A stretch of DNA of 64,000 bases from contig JUEB01000009.1 of NCBI GenBank assembly GCA_000802095.1, positions 1 to 64,000 on the forward strand. The letters run 5' to 3'. This DNA comes from Peptococcaceae bacterium BICA1-7 (GTDB lineage Bacteria > Bacillota > Desulfotomaculia > Desulfotomaculales > Desulfocucumaceae). The notes beneath the pieces are model-generated. The model was given only the letters and a program-made list of their open reading frames with translations. It had not been told where the DNA came from and did not search any database. How positions within the stretch are numbered: position 1 is the first letter of the stretch; each line of letters begins with the position of its first letter. The translations under genes and the position numbers were made by a program. Of this stretch, positions 25,306-33,749 are shown piece after piece.

Positions 25306-26748
25306 TTACCCTTCTTCAGCCAGTGGAAGTGTCAGGCTAAAAGCAGTTCCCTCCCCGTCAGTATGAATTAAAGCAATATTTCCTCCATGGGCCTCAGCCA
25401 GCAGCCTGCTAATGGTAAGCCCCAGGCCCAGGCCCTGTTTTCCTGATTTGCCTCCAAACCCCCTGTAAAACCTCTCAAATATATAAGGCTGGTGACTGGG
25501 TGCAATTCCCTTTCCGTTATCGGCAATATCAATTATAATACTGCTTTTTTCCAGTAGCAGGGTTATTTTTATTATGGTGGCTGATGCCTTCCTGCTGTTG
25601 TTAAAAAAATTTAATAATATCTGTCGCAGCCTTCCGGCATCACCCTTTACCCAGACAGGCTCACCCGGGGTCAAAAGCTCAAACACTATTCCGGTGAACT
25701 CCGGGGAACACTCCATTTGCCTGGTCACCTCTTCGGCAAGGCTTTTGATATCAATTACATTCTTTTTGATAGGAGCCGCCCCGGCCTCAAAGGCGGAAAA
25801 GTCCAGTAGCTCGTCAACCATCTGCTGCAGCCTTTTTGATTCATTTAAAGTAATCCTTAAGAATTCATCTGCCTCGTCTCCTGTAACCACCCTGTCATGA
25901 ACAGCCTGAACCATGCCCCGCACCGAGGTTATTGGGGTGCGCAGCTCGTGGGAGACACCGGCCAGCAGGTCGGTTCTCAGGCTCTCAAGCTGCTTTAGCT
26001 GCCGGGCCATGTTTCTAAAAGACGTGACCAGCTGCTGCAGCTCCTTTTCCTTTACATTATCAGGCAGTTCAGGATCATACCTGCCCCCGGCAATGCACTG
26101 CGCCGCCGCGGCTATTTCACGAAGGGGCCGGGTCAGCCTCCTGGACAGGTGATAGAGCACCAGCCAGCCTGCCAGGGTGATTATTCCTGTTAGCAGCGCC
26201 AGGGCCAGGTAGAGGCGGCGTGTCTCAAGCAGTATATTCCTGGCCGGCATACTTATGTATAATGCCCTTACCGCGACACCATCCTTAATAATAGGGACAC
26301 CTACACGCAGCCAGGTTTGAGAGTCGATATAAAGCTTCTCACGCACTTTTTCGCCTGCCAGCACCTCCCCGTGCCGCGCTGAAAGCTTGTTGAGCGCCGG
26401 AGAGTCACGGCCGGGCCCTTTGTCCTTTATTAACGTCAGCACATTTCCCTGTGCATCCGCTACCTGTACCACATCAGTAATGCGGGGGCCGAATCTTGGC
26501 CTTTCCACTTCCTCATACCTCATCCTTTCACGGAAGGAGGTATTGTCCCCGGACCGGGTGTAGGAGTCAGACAGCTGCTCTGCCCTCATTTCAAGCAGAT
26601 TGTATATGTGCTCATAGGTCCTTAATTGCATAGAGATGCCCGAGACTACAGCCAGTATTACCAGGCTTGCCAGCAGCACCAGCACATACCGGTGAGTCCA
26701 ATAGGTAAGCATGGGCACAGTTTTTTGCCTGTTTTTCTGATCAGACAC
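25306..26748 (-). CDS. sensor histidine kinase
   Basis: The 480-residue kinase has two membrane segments (about 17-40 and 180-202) flanking a roughly 140-residue extracytoplasmic sensor, a HAMP-type linker (RRLTRPLREIAAAAQCIAGG), the H-box GVSHELRTPITSVRGM, an N-box FFNNSRKAS, and G-boxes DNGKGIAP and GLGLGLTISRL. It begins eight bases inside the end of the regulator gene, so the pair is co-translated. The target is most likely the following lipoprotein and exporter operon. Confidence 0.92.
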   Translation of the reverse strand: MSDQKNRQKTVPMLTYWTHRYVLVLLASLVILAVVSGISMQLRTYEHIYNLLEMRAEQLSDSYTRSGDNTSFRERMRYEEVERPRFGPRITDVVQVADAQGNVLTLIKDKGPGRDSPALNKLSARHGEVLAGEKVREKLYIDSQTWLRVGVPIIKDGVAVRALYISMPARNILLETRRLYLALALLTGIITLAGWLVLYHLSRRLTRPLREIAAAAQCIAGGRYDPELPDNVKEKELQQLVTSFRNMARQLKQLESLRTDLLAGVSHELRTPITSVRGMVQAVHDRVVTGDEADEFLRITLNESKRLQQMVDELLDFSAFEAGAAPIKKNVIDIKSLAEEVTRQMECSPEFTGIVFELLTPGEPVWVKGDAGRLRQILLNFFNNSRKASATIIKITLLLEKSSIIIDIADNGKGIAPSHQPYIFERFYRGFGGKSGKQGLGLGLTISRLLAEAHGGNIALIHTDGEGTAFSLTLPLAEEG

Positions 26749-27415
26749 GCAGCAGATACCCCATTCCCCTGACGGTTACTATCTCACCATCACTATCGGG
26801 CCAGCCCAGCAGTGACTGCCTCAGGCGCTTTACCGCTACATCCACCGCCCGGTCTCCCCCATCATAGTCCAGCCCCCATACATTGTCCAGCAGCTGATCC
26901 CTGGTAAACACCATATTGGGATGGCGGGCCAGGAAAGCCAGCAGCTCCCAGTCCCGGGGAGCAAGATTGACCGGACTTCCGTTAATGGCTGCAGTCCGGG
27001 AGGTATAATCCACCTTGAGGCTACCGTACCTGATAATCTCAGGCTCCACCAGCCGGTCCGGCCTGCGCAGCACAGCCTTCACCCGGGCCACCACCTCATC
27101 GGGGTCAAAAGGCTTGGGAATATAGTCGTCCGCCCCCTGATCAAAGCCATAAAGCCTATCCTGCACAGCTCCGCGGGCTGTCAATATGATCACCGGGCAG
27201 CTGCTCTGACGGCGGATATAGTCCAGCACCGACCACCCGTCTCTCCCGGGCAGCATAAGATCCAGAAGCACCAGAGAGGGCTTCACCACTTTTAAGTTCT
27301 CCAGTGCCTCCTCCCCGTCCGGGGCAATGTGCACATTAAACCCTGCCCTTTCAAGATATACCTTGAGCAGAAGGGCAATTGGCCCTTCATCCTCTACCAC
27401 CATGACAGTCTTCAT
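26741..27415 (-). CDS. OmpR-family response regulator
   Basis: From ATG 27415 the protein has 224 residues. The receiver domain shows MVVEDEGPIALLL, phospho-acceptor Asp in LVLLDLMLPGRDGWS and Lys in IPKPFDPDEVV; the winged helix shows LAPRDWELLAFLARHPNMVF, RDQLLDNVWG and VRGMGYLLRV. GGGGGAAAG three bases upstream supports this start over a longer one at 27445. It heads the two-component and export gene cluster on the minus strand. Confidence 0.93.
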   Translation of the reverse strand: MKTVMVVEDEGPIALLLKVYLERAGFNVHIAPDGEEALENLKVVKPSLVLLDLMLPGRDGWSVLDYIRRQSSCPVIILTARGAVQDRLYGFDQGADDYIPKPFDPDEVVARVKAVLRRPDRLVEPEIIRYGSLKVDYTSRTAAINGSPVNLAPRDWELLAFLARHPNMVFTRDQLLDNVWGLDYDGGDRAVDVAVKRLRQSLLGWPDSDGEIVTVRGMGYLLRV

Positions 27416-27542
27416 AATCTTTCCCCCGGGTATTGAGATCTTCATTTAACTCCATTTGGCAGCTACCTTTTATATTAGCTTTTTATTGTGTCAGGAAAAT
27501 GTCAGTGTATTATTATGCCAGTTGCAGGCAGTCAAAAATTAA

Positions 27543-27570
27543 AGTGCCGGGAGAATTTACTCCCGGCACT
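27543..27570 (-). terminator. intrinsic terminator of the 109-residue gene
   Basis: AGTGCCGGGAG and CTCCCGGCACT form a perfect 11-bp stem with loop AATTTA on the plus strand; on the minus strand TTTAATTTTTG follows. Confidence 0.85.
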
Positions 27571-27581
27571 CCAAGTGACTC

Positions 27582-27890
27582 TTAATCACCGCACTCAAAA
27601 TAGTTCTTTCTTATCCAGGCCTCAATTTCCCCGTCGATGTTGAATATGCCGTGCCTTACCCTGTCCGCCCCCTCTTTTTTTGCGGCGCTTAACAGCATTT
27701 CAGATGGAGGCTGCTGTTTAATTGTATTGCTCTCACAGCTGTACTTTTTTATTTTATATAAGGCTACTTTGGGCTCTCCCTCGTAAATGTCCAATACAAA
27801 GGCGAACTTTCCATCCTGACCCCGCTTGAATTCGTCCCCCACCCTGAAGTCCCAGGCTACCCTGCTCTCTATTTGCTTCCAGAGGCTCAT
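27582..27890 (-). CDS. unknown small cytoplasmic protein
   Basis: From ATG 27890 (preceded by AAAGGAG) the protein has 102 residues, starting MSLWKQIESRVAWDFRVGDE and ending IRKNYFECGD. It has no signal peptide or membrane segment and I recognise no domain. It forms a single transcription unit with its own terminator. A longer version from 27911 is possible. Confidence 0.6.
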   Translation of the reverse strand: MSLWKQIESRVAWDFRVGDEFKRGQDGKFAFVLDIYEGEPKVALYKIKKYSCESNTIKQQPPSEMLLSAAKKEGADRVRHGIFNIDGEIEAWIRKNYFECGD

Positions 27891-27955
27891 CTCTCCCACT
27901 CCTTTAGTCATCCTTTTGACTTTATTCTATCTATAGTTTTAATTATAATCTTTTT

Positions 27956-28498
27956 TTATAAACCCTTCTTTTTTCCCGGAAAAACTCCTCCATGTATTGA
28001 CCTGGAGTCATATATATTGTAAAAAGCGCCTGGATATTTTTTATCCAGTGTGTCCAGTACCTTTCCGGCATCCTTCCTTTTAAGGGTGACAAACAGAATC
28101 ATCCTTTCTCCGTCCCTTCCCCGGCCTGTAACCGAGGTAACTCCAAATCCCTCTTCCCGCAGTGTGCAGCACAGTGATTCATGGCTGCAGGTATCGCAAA
28201 AAACCTGCAGGGTCATATAGCCCATGGCCAGCCTGGCGTCAATTAAACTGCCCACATAGTTCCCCGTGGCAAAGCCTCCGGCATAGGCTATTACTTTTAT
28301 CGGGTCGGTAAGGCCTCCGGCCAACACCTGGCTTATAGCCACGAGAAAAATAACCACTTCTACAAATCCTATAGCAGCGGCAAGGAATCTACGGTCCCTG
28401 GTCAGCATAAGTATCCTTACAACATCCAGCGACATATCCACTACCCTGGCAAAAAATATAAAAAGATAACCTCCCACCAGGGGAAGTATTCCCTCCAT
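27956..28498 (-). CDS. UPF0316 membrane protein (DUF5698 + DUF2179)
   Basis: The protein (180 residues from ATG 28498) has three membrane segments in the first 90 residues (GGYLFIFFARVVDMSLDVVRIL, then GFVEVVIFLVAISQVLAGG, and AYAGGFATGNYVGSLID), followed by a cytoplasmic DUF2179-like domain (GVTSVTGRGRDGERMILFVTLKR, KKYPGAFYNIYDSRSIHGG). This is the UPF0316 layout. Function is unknown; DUF2179 domains are related to ligand-binding modules of YitT-type proteins. The start is favoured because GAGGGGG lies six bases upstream. Confidence 0.85.
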   Translation of the reverse strand: MEGILPLVGGYLFIFFARVVDMSLDVVRILMLTRDRRFLAAAIGFVEVVIFLVAISQVLAGGLTDPIKVIAYAGGFATGNYVGSLIDARLAMGYMTLQVFCDTCSHESLCCTLREEGFGVTSVTGRGRDGERMILFVTLKRKDAGKVLDTLDKKYPGAFYNIYDSRSIHGGVFPGKKKGL

Positions 28499-28514
28499 TT
28501 TCATCCCCCTCACT

Positions 28515-28545
28515 AAAAAATGCATCTGTTCAGATGCATTTTTTT
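28515..28545 (-). terminator. bidirectional intrinsic terminator
   Basis: AAAAAATGCATCTG and CAGATGCATTTTTT form a near-perfect stem with a TT centre; it sits after the ferritin-like gene on the minus strand and has a U-run on either strand. Confidence 0.85.
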
Positions 28546-28610
28546 ATTTGATGAATATCAATATGTATAATTCCATTAAAAAATGGCTAAATCCTTTTTA
28601 CAAATATAAA

Positions 28611-29078
28611 TTACTGCAACTCCTCCAGGTGATCCCTCAGTTCAACCAGGTGCCTCTTTTCCTCCTCCAGTAAAATGCTCAGCATACTCCTTACCGTCGG
28701 GGACTTTGACTGATTAAAAATACTCTGATAGAGAAGTATGGAGTCCTTCTCGGCCTGTACCCCGATGGCCAGCGCCTCCGCCGGTGACAGCGCTTCCCAG
28801 CTATCTTCAGACATCTTGTGAAAGACCGAGGTACTGATCAGGCTTTTCAGCAGCTTTCCCTCTTCTTCACCTATTTCCTCACCGGACGCAGCCTCAATGC
28901 CAAGCATTTTTTCAAAGGCTGCCTTGTGTTCCAGCTCTTCCCGGTACAGCTTTTGGAAAACACTCTTTATACTTTCGCTGCCGGCCCTCTCAGCCATGCG
29001 GGCATAGAACCCGGCGCCTTTCTCCTCATTGGACCTGGCGATATCAATAATATCGGACAGGGTAGCCTTTTTAGACAT
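28611..29078 (-). CDS. ferritin-like (rubrerythrin-type) diiron protein
   Basis: The 155-residue protein is a four-helix bundle with the repeated diiron ligand pattern: Glu in SNEEKGAGFYARM, the EELEHKAAFEKM helix (E..H), Glu in VQAEKDSILLYQSI, and EEEKRHLVELRDHL (E..H). It lacks the C-terminal rubredoxin domain of true rubrerythrins. Such proteins in anaerobes reduce peroxide or hold iron. The ATG follows an AGGGGGGC-type site. The neighbouring glycosyltransferase gene ends 21 bases upstream, so the two may be co-transcribed. Confidence 0.85.
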   Translation of the reverse strand: MSKKATLSDIIDIARSNEEKGAGFYARMAERAGSESIKSVFQKLYREELEHKAAFEKMLGIEAASGEEIGEEEGKLLKSLISTSVFHKMSEDSWEALSPAEALAIGVQAEKDSILLYQSIFNQSKSPTVRSMLSILLEEEKRHLVELRDHLEELQ

Positions 29079-29099
29079 AACTAAAGCCCCCCTCAGGCA

Positions 29100-30269
29100 C
29101 TATTTATAATCACACTGCTTCCCGGCCTTGTATTTAGCTTCAATAATCTCTTTGTAGGACTCCACCAGCTTTGCGGCGGTTGCCCTTGAGGAAAGGCCTG
29201 CTGCGTTCAGGCGGGCGGCCTCACTCATTTTATCCCTCAGTTCAGTGTTATTGAGAAGAAGTTCCAGCTTTTCTATAAATTCTTCCCTGGAGGGCTCCAC
29301 CAGAAAGCCATCCTCCCCATCGGAAACCATCTCTTCAACACCGTAAGCCCTCACGGCCACCGACGGCACACCCGCCGCCTTGGCCTCACCCAGCACCAGT
29401 CCCTGGGTTTCGGTAACCGAGGCAAAAATAAAAAGGTAGGAGCTGCAGTAGTATTTTACAACCTCGTCCTTATCCACCGTTCCGGTAAATATAACATTAT
29501 CGCCAACTCCCGATTCCCCTGCCCTTTTTTTCAGGGCTGACATCTCCGGCCCTCCCCCCACGATAACCAGTTTTGTATCGGGATAGCGGGGGTGTATGCT
29601 GGCAAAAACATCTATAATAAAGCCCATGTTTTTTTCCTTGCCCAGACGGCCTACACAGAGAAGCACCCTGGTATGATCGTCAAGGTTGTATTTCCGGTGC
29701 ACCCACCTGGCATCCTGGCCCTCAAATTTTTCCAGGTCTATTCCGGTGGGAATGGTCTTTATGGCCGCCTTGACACCATGTTTCCTCAGGTGTTCAGCTA
29801 TTATTTCCGTAGGAGTTATCACCATATCACAGTCATTGCAAAACTCCCTGCAGTACCTCCTGGTTAATTCCCGTGCAATATCCTGACCGAAGGGTATATA
29901 GTGCACGTACAGGTCATAAAGGGTGTGGAAGGTAAACACCAGCGGCACATTATGCATCCTTGCATACCTCGCGCCCAGCCTGCCCAGAAGAAATGGAGAG
30001 TGGACATGTATAATATCAGGCTTAAGCTTTTTCAGGGCCGGCCTCAGCCTTAAGGAAAAGGGAATGGCCAGGGAGAATTCCCGGTTGGTGGGAGCCGGTA
30101 CCGAAGCAAACCTGAAAACCCTGGCGTCTTCACCATCATTTTTGTAGCTCGGTGCAAAAATATTTATCTCGTGGCCAAGGTTAGTAAGATCCCTGGTGAA
30201 AAGATCTATTGAATTAACCACACCACTGGTATAAGGTCTGTAACTGTCAGTGAAAAGCCCTATTCTCAT
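29100..30269 (-). CDS. family 4 glycosyltransferase (diacylglycerol glucosyltransferase-like)
   Basis: The 389-residue enzyme has a GT-B fold: the N-terminal MRIGLFTDSYRPYTSGVVNSI loop, HVHSPFLLGRLGARYAR, the linker IPTGIDLEKFEG, VGRLGKEKNMGFIIDVF, VIVGGGPEMSALKK and the donor-binding EX7E region GLVLGEAKAAGVPSVAVRA. The N-terminus and length resemble 1,2-diacylglycerol 3-glucosyltransferases that make membrane glycolipids. The acceptor cannot be proven from sequence. Confidence 0.9.
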   Translation of the reverse strand: MRIGLFTDSYRPYTSGVVNSIDLFTRDLTNLGHEINIFAPSYKNDGEDARVFRFASVPAPTNREFSLAIPFSLRLRPALKKLKPDIIHVHSPFLLGRLGARYARMHNVPLVFTFHTLYDLYVHYIPFGQDIARELTRRYCREFCNDCDMVITPTEIIAEHLRKHGVKAAIKTIPTGIDLEKFEGQDARWVHRKYNLDDHTRVLLCVGRLGKEKNMGFIIDVFASIHPRYPDTKLVIVGGGPEMSALKKRAGESGVGDNVIFTGTVDKDEVVKYYCSSYLFIFASVTETQGLVLGEAKAAGVPSVAVRAYGVEEMVSDGEDGFLVEPSREEFIEKLELLLNNTELRDKMSEAARLNAAGLSSRATAAKLVESYKEIIEAKYKAGKQCDYK

Positions 30270-30315
30270 TTACTCCTCCGTATATAGTGGAAGTGTAAAG
30301 ATATTATAACATGTT

Positions 30316-30822
30316 TTACCTGTCATTATATTTGTTTTGCCAATAAAAAGCAGCATAATTAATTCTCCAGCCCTCTTCCTTCCTGACCAATCCGAACACT
30401 CCCCTACCAAATTCATTATGACCGGTTTCCAGGTCATCTATACCAATCAGCGCCTCGGCCAGAGCCCTTTTACCATCGTCGTAAAGCACCACCATGTCTA
30501 CCAGCCTGGACTGACAGTACCAATCAGTGGGCTGCTCAATGAATTTCCAGGACTGTTCGGTAAGGTCCTCCAGAAGGTATCCCTCAAAGTATCTGGATAG
30601 TACCAGGCGTACCTCCTCCCGGCTTTTTGACTTCATCCACGACTGGTCCTCCACACAACCTCTTACCACTTCTTTCTGATCGTATTTGCCAAGGGACATA
30701 TATAGCGCCTCTTCGGTCTCGCTTATTCCGGTTCCCTCCACCGAAACCGAGACATTCATAAATAAAAAGACCAGAATAATGACTAAAAACAGTTTGAGCG
30801 GTTTCAAAAAGCACACCCCCAT
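30316..30822 (-). CDS. unknown exported protein
   Basis: The protein of up to 168 residues has an N-terminal signal sequence (KLFLVIILVFLFMNVSVSV) and a mature part with two recognisable blocks only, EEVRLVLSRYFEGYLLEDL and GRGVFGLVRKEEGWRINYA, which suggest an NTF2/SnoaL-like fold. The start may be TTG 30807, which follows GGGGGTG by five bases, rather than ATG 30822. I cannot assign a function. Confidence 0.6.
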   Translation of the reverse strand: MGVCFLKPLKLFLVIILVFLFMNVSVSVEGTGISETEEALYMSLGKYDQKEVVRGCVEDQSWMKSKSREEVRLVLSRYFEGYLLEDLTEQSWKFIEQPTDWYCQSRLVDMVVLYDDGKRALAEALIGIDDLETGHNEFGRGVFGLVRKEEGWRINYAAFYWQNKYNDR

Positions 30823-30981
30823 TTATTTCCATTATTCTGGCAGTGGGGTGCAATACCCTTGTCATATTTTGGTATATGCTTGTTCGCCTCTCATTTATTT
30901 ATAGCGCCAATGCTGCCTTTTTCCTATTTTTACAGCAAAAAGACGCCCCTGCCGGACGGCTAAAAGCGCCTTTGAGATATG

Positions 30982-31623
30982 TTAATCATTTTGCCATACA
31001 CAGATGTTTTTATTGTTTATATAAGCTATTTTCATAGAAAAGCGGCGGGCTATCCAGTGGCAGGTCCTGGGGCTATAAAAGCATATATGTGTGGAATCCT
31101 GTCTGTACCACCATGTTTTGAAAGGGCAATCACCATGAAAAAGTGTCATTATAGAAAGAAAGCCACCTTCATTCAATAGTCCCTTTAAAAAACCAAGAAC
31201 GGACACTGGCTCTCTTAAGTGCTCGAAAACCTCTGTAGAGGTAATTATATCGTATCTTTTTTCCAGCAGGTTTAAATCATCATAGAAATACGGATCGTAA
31301 ATATCCATCTGAATTCCCATAGCTGAAATCAGCTCACTAAGAACAGGGGCGCTCCCGCAGCCAAAGTCCAGTCCTCTTTTCAGACCGGACTTAAAAGGTC
31401 TGACCGCTTCATCGATAAACCGCTCAAACATTTTTACATATCCATCATTTTCATGGAAATTATTGTGTAAAGAATATCTTCTTTTTTCCTGCTCATGATC
31501 CAGTATATAAGCCTCGTCTATAAAAATCAGGTCGCAGTTGCGGCAGTGGTAATATTTAGGTGAGTCAACCCCATCAATGGTTTCACCTGCTGAATCACAC
31601 AACCAGCATACCTTTTTCACCAA
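30982..31623 (-). CDS. class I SAM-dependent methyltransferase with N-terminal zinc ribbon
   Basis: The 213-residue protein starts with a zinc-ribbon pattern (CWLC at residues 6-9 and CRNC about 20 residues later), then a Rossmann methyltransferase: motif I GLDFGCGSAPVLSEL, DIYDPYF as acidic loop, and TSTEVFEHLREPVSVLGFL. It ends with an HICFYSPRTCHWIARRF block common in small-molecule or sugar C-methyltransferase relatives. Substrate unknown. GGGGAGGAG precedes TTG/GTG start codons. It lies 18 bases downstream of the prfC stop and may be co-transcribed with it. Confidence 0.82.
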   Translation of the reverse strand: MVKKVCWLCDSAGETIDGVDSPKYYHCRNCDLIFIDEAYILDHEQEKRRYSLHNNFHENDGYVKMFERFIDEAVRPFKSGLKRGLDFGCGSAPVLSELISAMGIQMDIYDPYFYDDLNLLEKRYDIITSTEVFEHLREPVSVLGFLKGLLNEGGFLSIMTLFHGDCPFKTWWYRQDSTHICFYSPRTCHWIARRFSMKIAYINNKNICVWQND

Positions 31624-31641
31624 AAATGCTTCTCCTCCCCG

Positions 31642-33270
31642 TCATAGGCCGGATGTTCTTTTAAAGGCATGCTTTGCTCCTTTCAAGTGCGGCTGCTCTA
31701 AGAATTGTATATGTTTCTTTTTGTTTATTTCCCAGTTCAGGGACCATTCATTTCTAAACAAAACAACATAATAGTCATTATCGTCCACAACCACCATATT
31801 TTCTGAGCTGGAAAGGTCCCTGGGCACAACTTCCTCTCCAGCCACCCAGCGGGCAATGGTGAATGGAAGATTCTCCAATTCTATATCTACACCGTATTCA
31901 TGGATTAGCCTGTATTTAATCACATCAAATTGAAGAACTCCCACCGCGCCTAGAATTGGAGCCTCCACACCGGCGTCCGGATCGCGGAATCTTTGTACAG
32001 CCCCTTCCTCAGTGAGCTCCTCTATACCCTTGATGAACTGTTTTCTCTTCATGGCGTCCCGTAGTCTGACCCTGGCAAAAAATTCTGGCTGGAACCGGGG
32101 AATATCCTCAAAAGTGAAGTTGCTTACTTCTGTTAATGTATCTCCTATGCGAAAAAGGCCCGAATCAAACAGGCCTATAATATCACCTGGATAGGCTTCA
32201 TCAACTATTGAGCAGTCCTGCGCCATAAATTGTTTTGATTGTGACAGACGGACAATTTTTCCGGTGGGAACATGTTTGACTACCATACCCCGCCTGAAAA
32301 AGCCCGTGCATATTCTTACAAAAGCTATTCTGTCACGGTGGGCGGGATTCATGTTGGCCTGAATCTTAAAAACAAAACCTGAAAACTCTTCCAAATCCGG
32401 CTTTATTATTCCTGCTGATGTTTTTATATCACCCGGCGTGGGGGCCAGCTCAACAAAGGAATCTAAAAAGTAGCCCAGACCAAAATTTGTGAGGGCACTT
32501 CCGAAATATACCGGTGTCAGCTTACCTTTTGCTATCAAATCAATATCAAACCTGTATCCGGCCATATCCAGCAATTCAATATCCTCTTTAAGCTTCTTAT
32601 ATAAGGGTGGGCTTATTGCTTCAGCAAGCCCGGGGTCCGTTATATCTCCGCTTCTGGTGGGGATTATGGTCTGTCCGTGTCCTTTGCCGGAATAAAGCTC
32701 AATTTCTGAATTAACCCGGTCATATATTCCGGTAAACTCGCTCCCCATGCCAATTGGCCAATTCATGGGGTACGCGTTTATTCCCAGAATCTTTTCTATT
32801 TCGTCCAATAGCTCAAGGGGTTCCTTTCCATGTCTATCCAGCTTGTTTACAAAAGTAAAAATAGGAATTCCCCTGTCTCTGCAAACCTGAAACAATTTTT
32901 TTGTCTGAGCCTCTATGCCCTTGGCCGAGTCAATAACCATAACGGCGCTGTCAGCGGCAATTAAGGTGCGGTACGTGTCTTCACTGAAATCCTGGTGCCC
33001 CGGTGTATCAAGAATATTTATTTTTTTCCCCCTATATTCGAACTGGAGCACACTTGAGGTTATTGAAATCCCCCTTTGCTTCTCCAGTTCCATCCAGTCG
33101 GAGATGGCATATTGCTTTGATTTGCGTGACTTTACAGTTCCGGCAAGACGCACAGCGCCTCCATATAATAAAAATTTTTCTGTAAGTGTTGTTTTACCGG
33201 CATCCGGGTGTGAAATTATAGCAAAGGTTCTTCTTTTTTTTATACTATCCATTAGCTTAACTGATCCCAT
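31642..33270 (-). CDS. prfC: peptide chain release factor 3
   Basis: The 542-residue GTPase shows G1 SHPDAGKTTLTEK, the switch II DTPGHQDFSEDTYRTL, G4 NKLDRHGKEPLELLDEIE, and the C-terminal FKIQANMNPAHRDRIAF and VGVLQFDVIKYRL blocks of RF3. It recycles RF1 and RF2 from the ribosome after termination. The start at 33270 is preceded by GGAGG at eight bases. Length is normal for the family (about 530). Confidence 0.96.
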   Translation of the reverse strand: MGSVKLMDSIKKRRTFAIISHPDAGKTTLTEKFLLYGGAVRLAGTVKSRKSKQYAISDWMELEKQRGISITSSVLQFEYRGKKINILDTPGHQDFSEDTYRTLIAADSAVMVIDSAKGIEAQTKKLFQVCRDRGIPIFTFVNKLDRHGKEPLELLDEIEKILGINAYPMNWPIGMGSEFTGIYDRVNSEIELYSGKGHGQTIIPTRSGDITDPGLAEAISPPLYKKLKEDIELLDMAGYRFDIDLIAKGKLTPVYFGSALTNFGLGYFLDSFVELAPTPGDIKTSAGIIKPDLEEFSGFVFKIQANMNPAHRDRIAFVRICTGFFRRGMVVKHVPTGKIVRLSQSKQFMAQDCSIVDEAYPGDIIGLFDSGLFRIGDTLTEVSNFTFEDIPRFQPEFFARVRLRDAMKRKQFIKGIEELTEEGAVQRFRDPDAGVEAPILGAVGVLQFDVIKYRLIHEYGVDIELENLPFTIARWVAGEEVVPRDLSSSENMVVVDDNDYYVVLFRNEWSLNWEINKKKHIQFLEQPHLKGAKHAFKRTSGL

Positions 33271-33317
33271 AAAGAATACCTCCAGGAATTTTGCAGTAAT
33301 TTTATAGTAGATAATAT

Positions 33318-33680
33318 TTATATAGTTGAATTTTTTTCATGGCATATCTTTAATATAAGATTCGAACCAAACTCTTCATTATTGGGAATGGTAATAATAA
33401 TATTTTCATCATAGGACGTCACTATTATTCCTGACGCCGGGAATCTTAAAGTGCGGATATCCGTGGTAATGCTTACCTGTCTGCCAATATACTTTGAGTC
33501 TTTTATTGTTGAAACAATCCTTTCCTCACTATAAGTTCCTATAGAAGAAGAATTAATCTTAATTTCTATAGAAAGTCCTTTCAGTGCGCCGATTATTTCT
33601 TTTAACAGTATTGTATCTCCGGGCTCAGCTATTCTCCTGTTAAGATTATCCTTTACAAGCTCATGAAGTTTATTATACAT
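33318..33680 (-). CDS. unknown 120-residue protein
   Basis: The protein starts MYNKLHELVKDNLNRRIAEP and consists mainly of predicted beta strands with high Ile and Ser content; no signal peptide or membrane segment is visible. I do not recognise a family. Its position between RNase J and prfC suggests an RNA-related housekeeping role, but this is a guess from context. Confidence 0.55.
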   Translation of the reverse strand: MYNKLHELVKDNLNRRIAEPGDTILLKEIIGALKGLSIEIKINSSSIGTYSEERIVSTIKDSKYIGRQVSITTDIRTLRFPASGIIVTSYDENIIITIPNNEEFGSNLILKICHEKNSTI

Positions 33681-33749
33681 ATCCTACCCCCTTAAGAATC
33701 TCCCCATCCAGCCAATTATAATGATTTGTCTATTGTCGGAGCTTTGATA

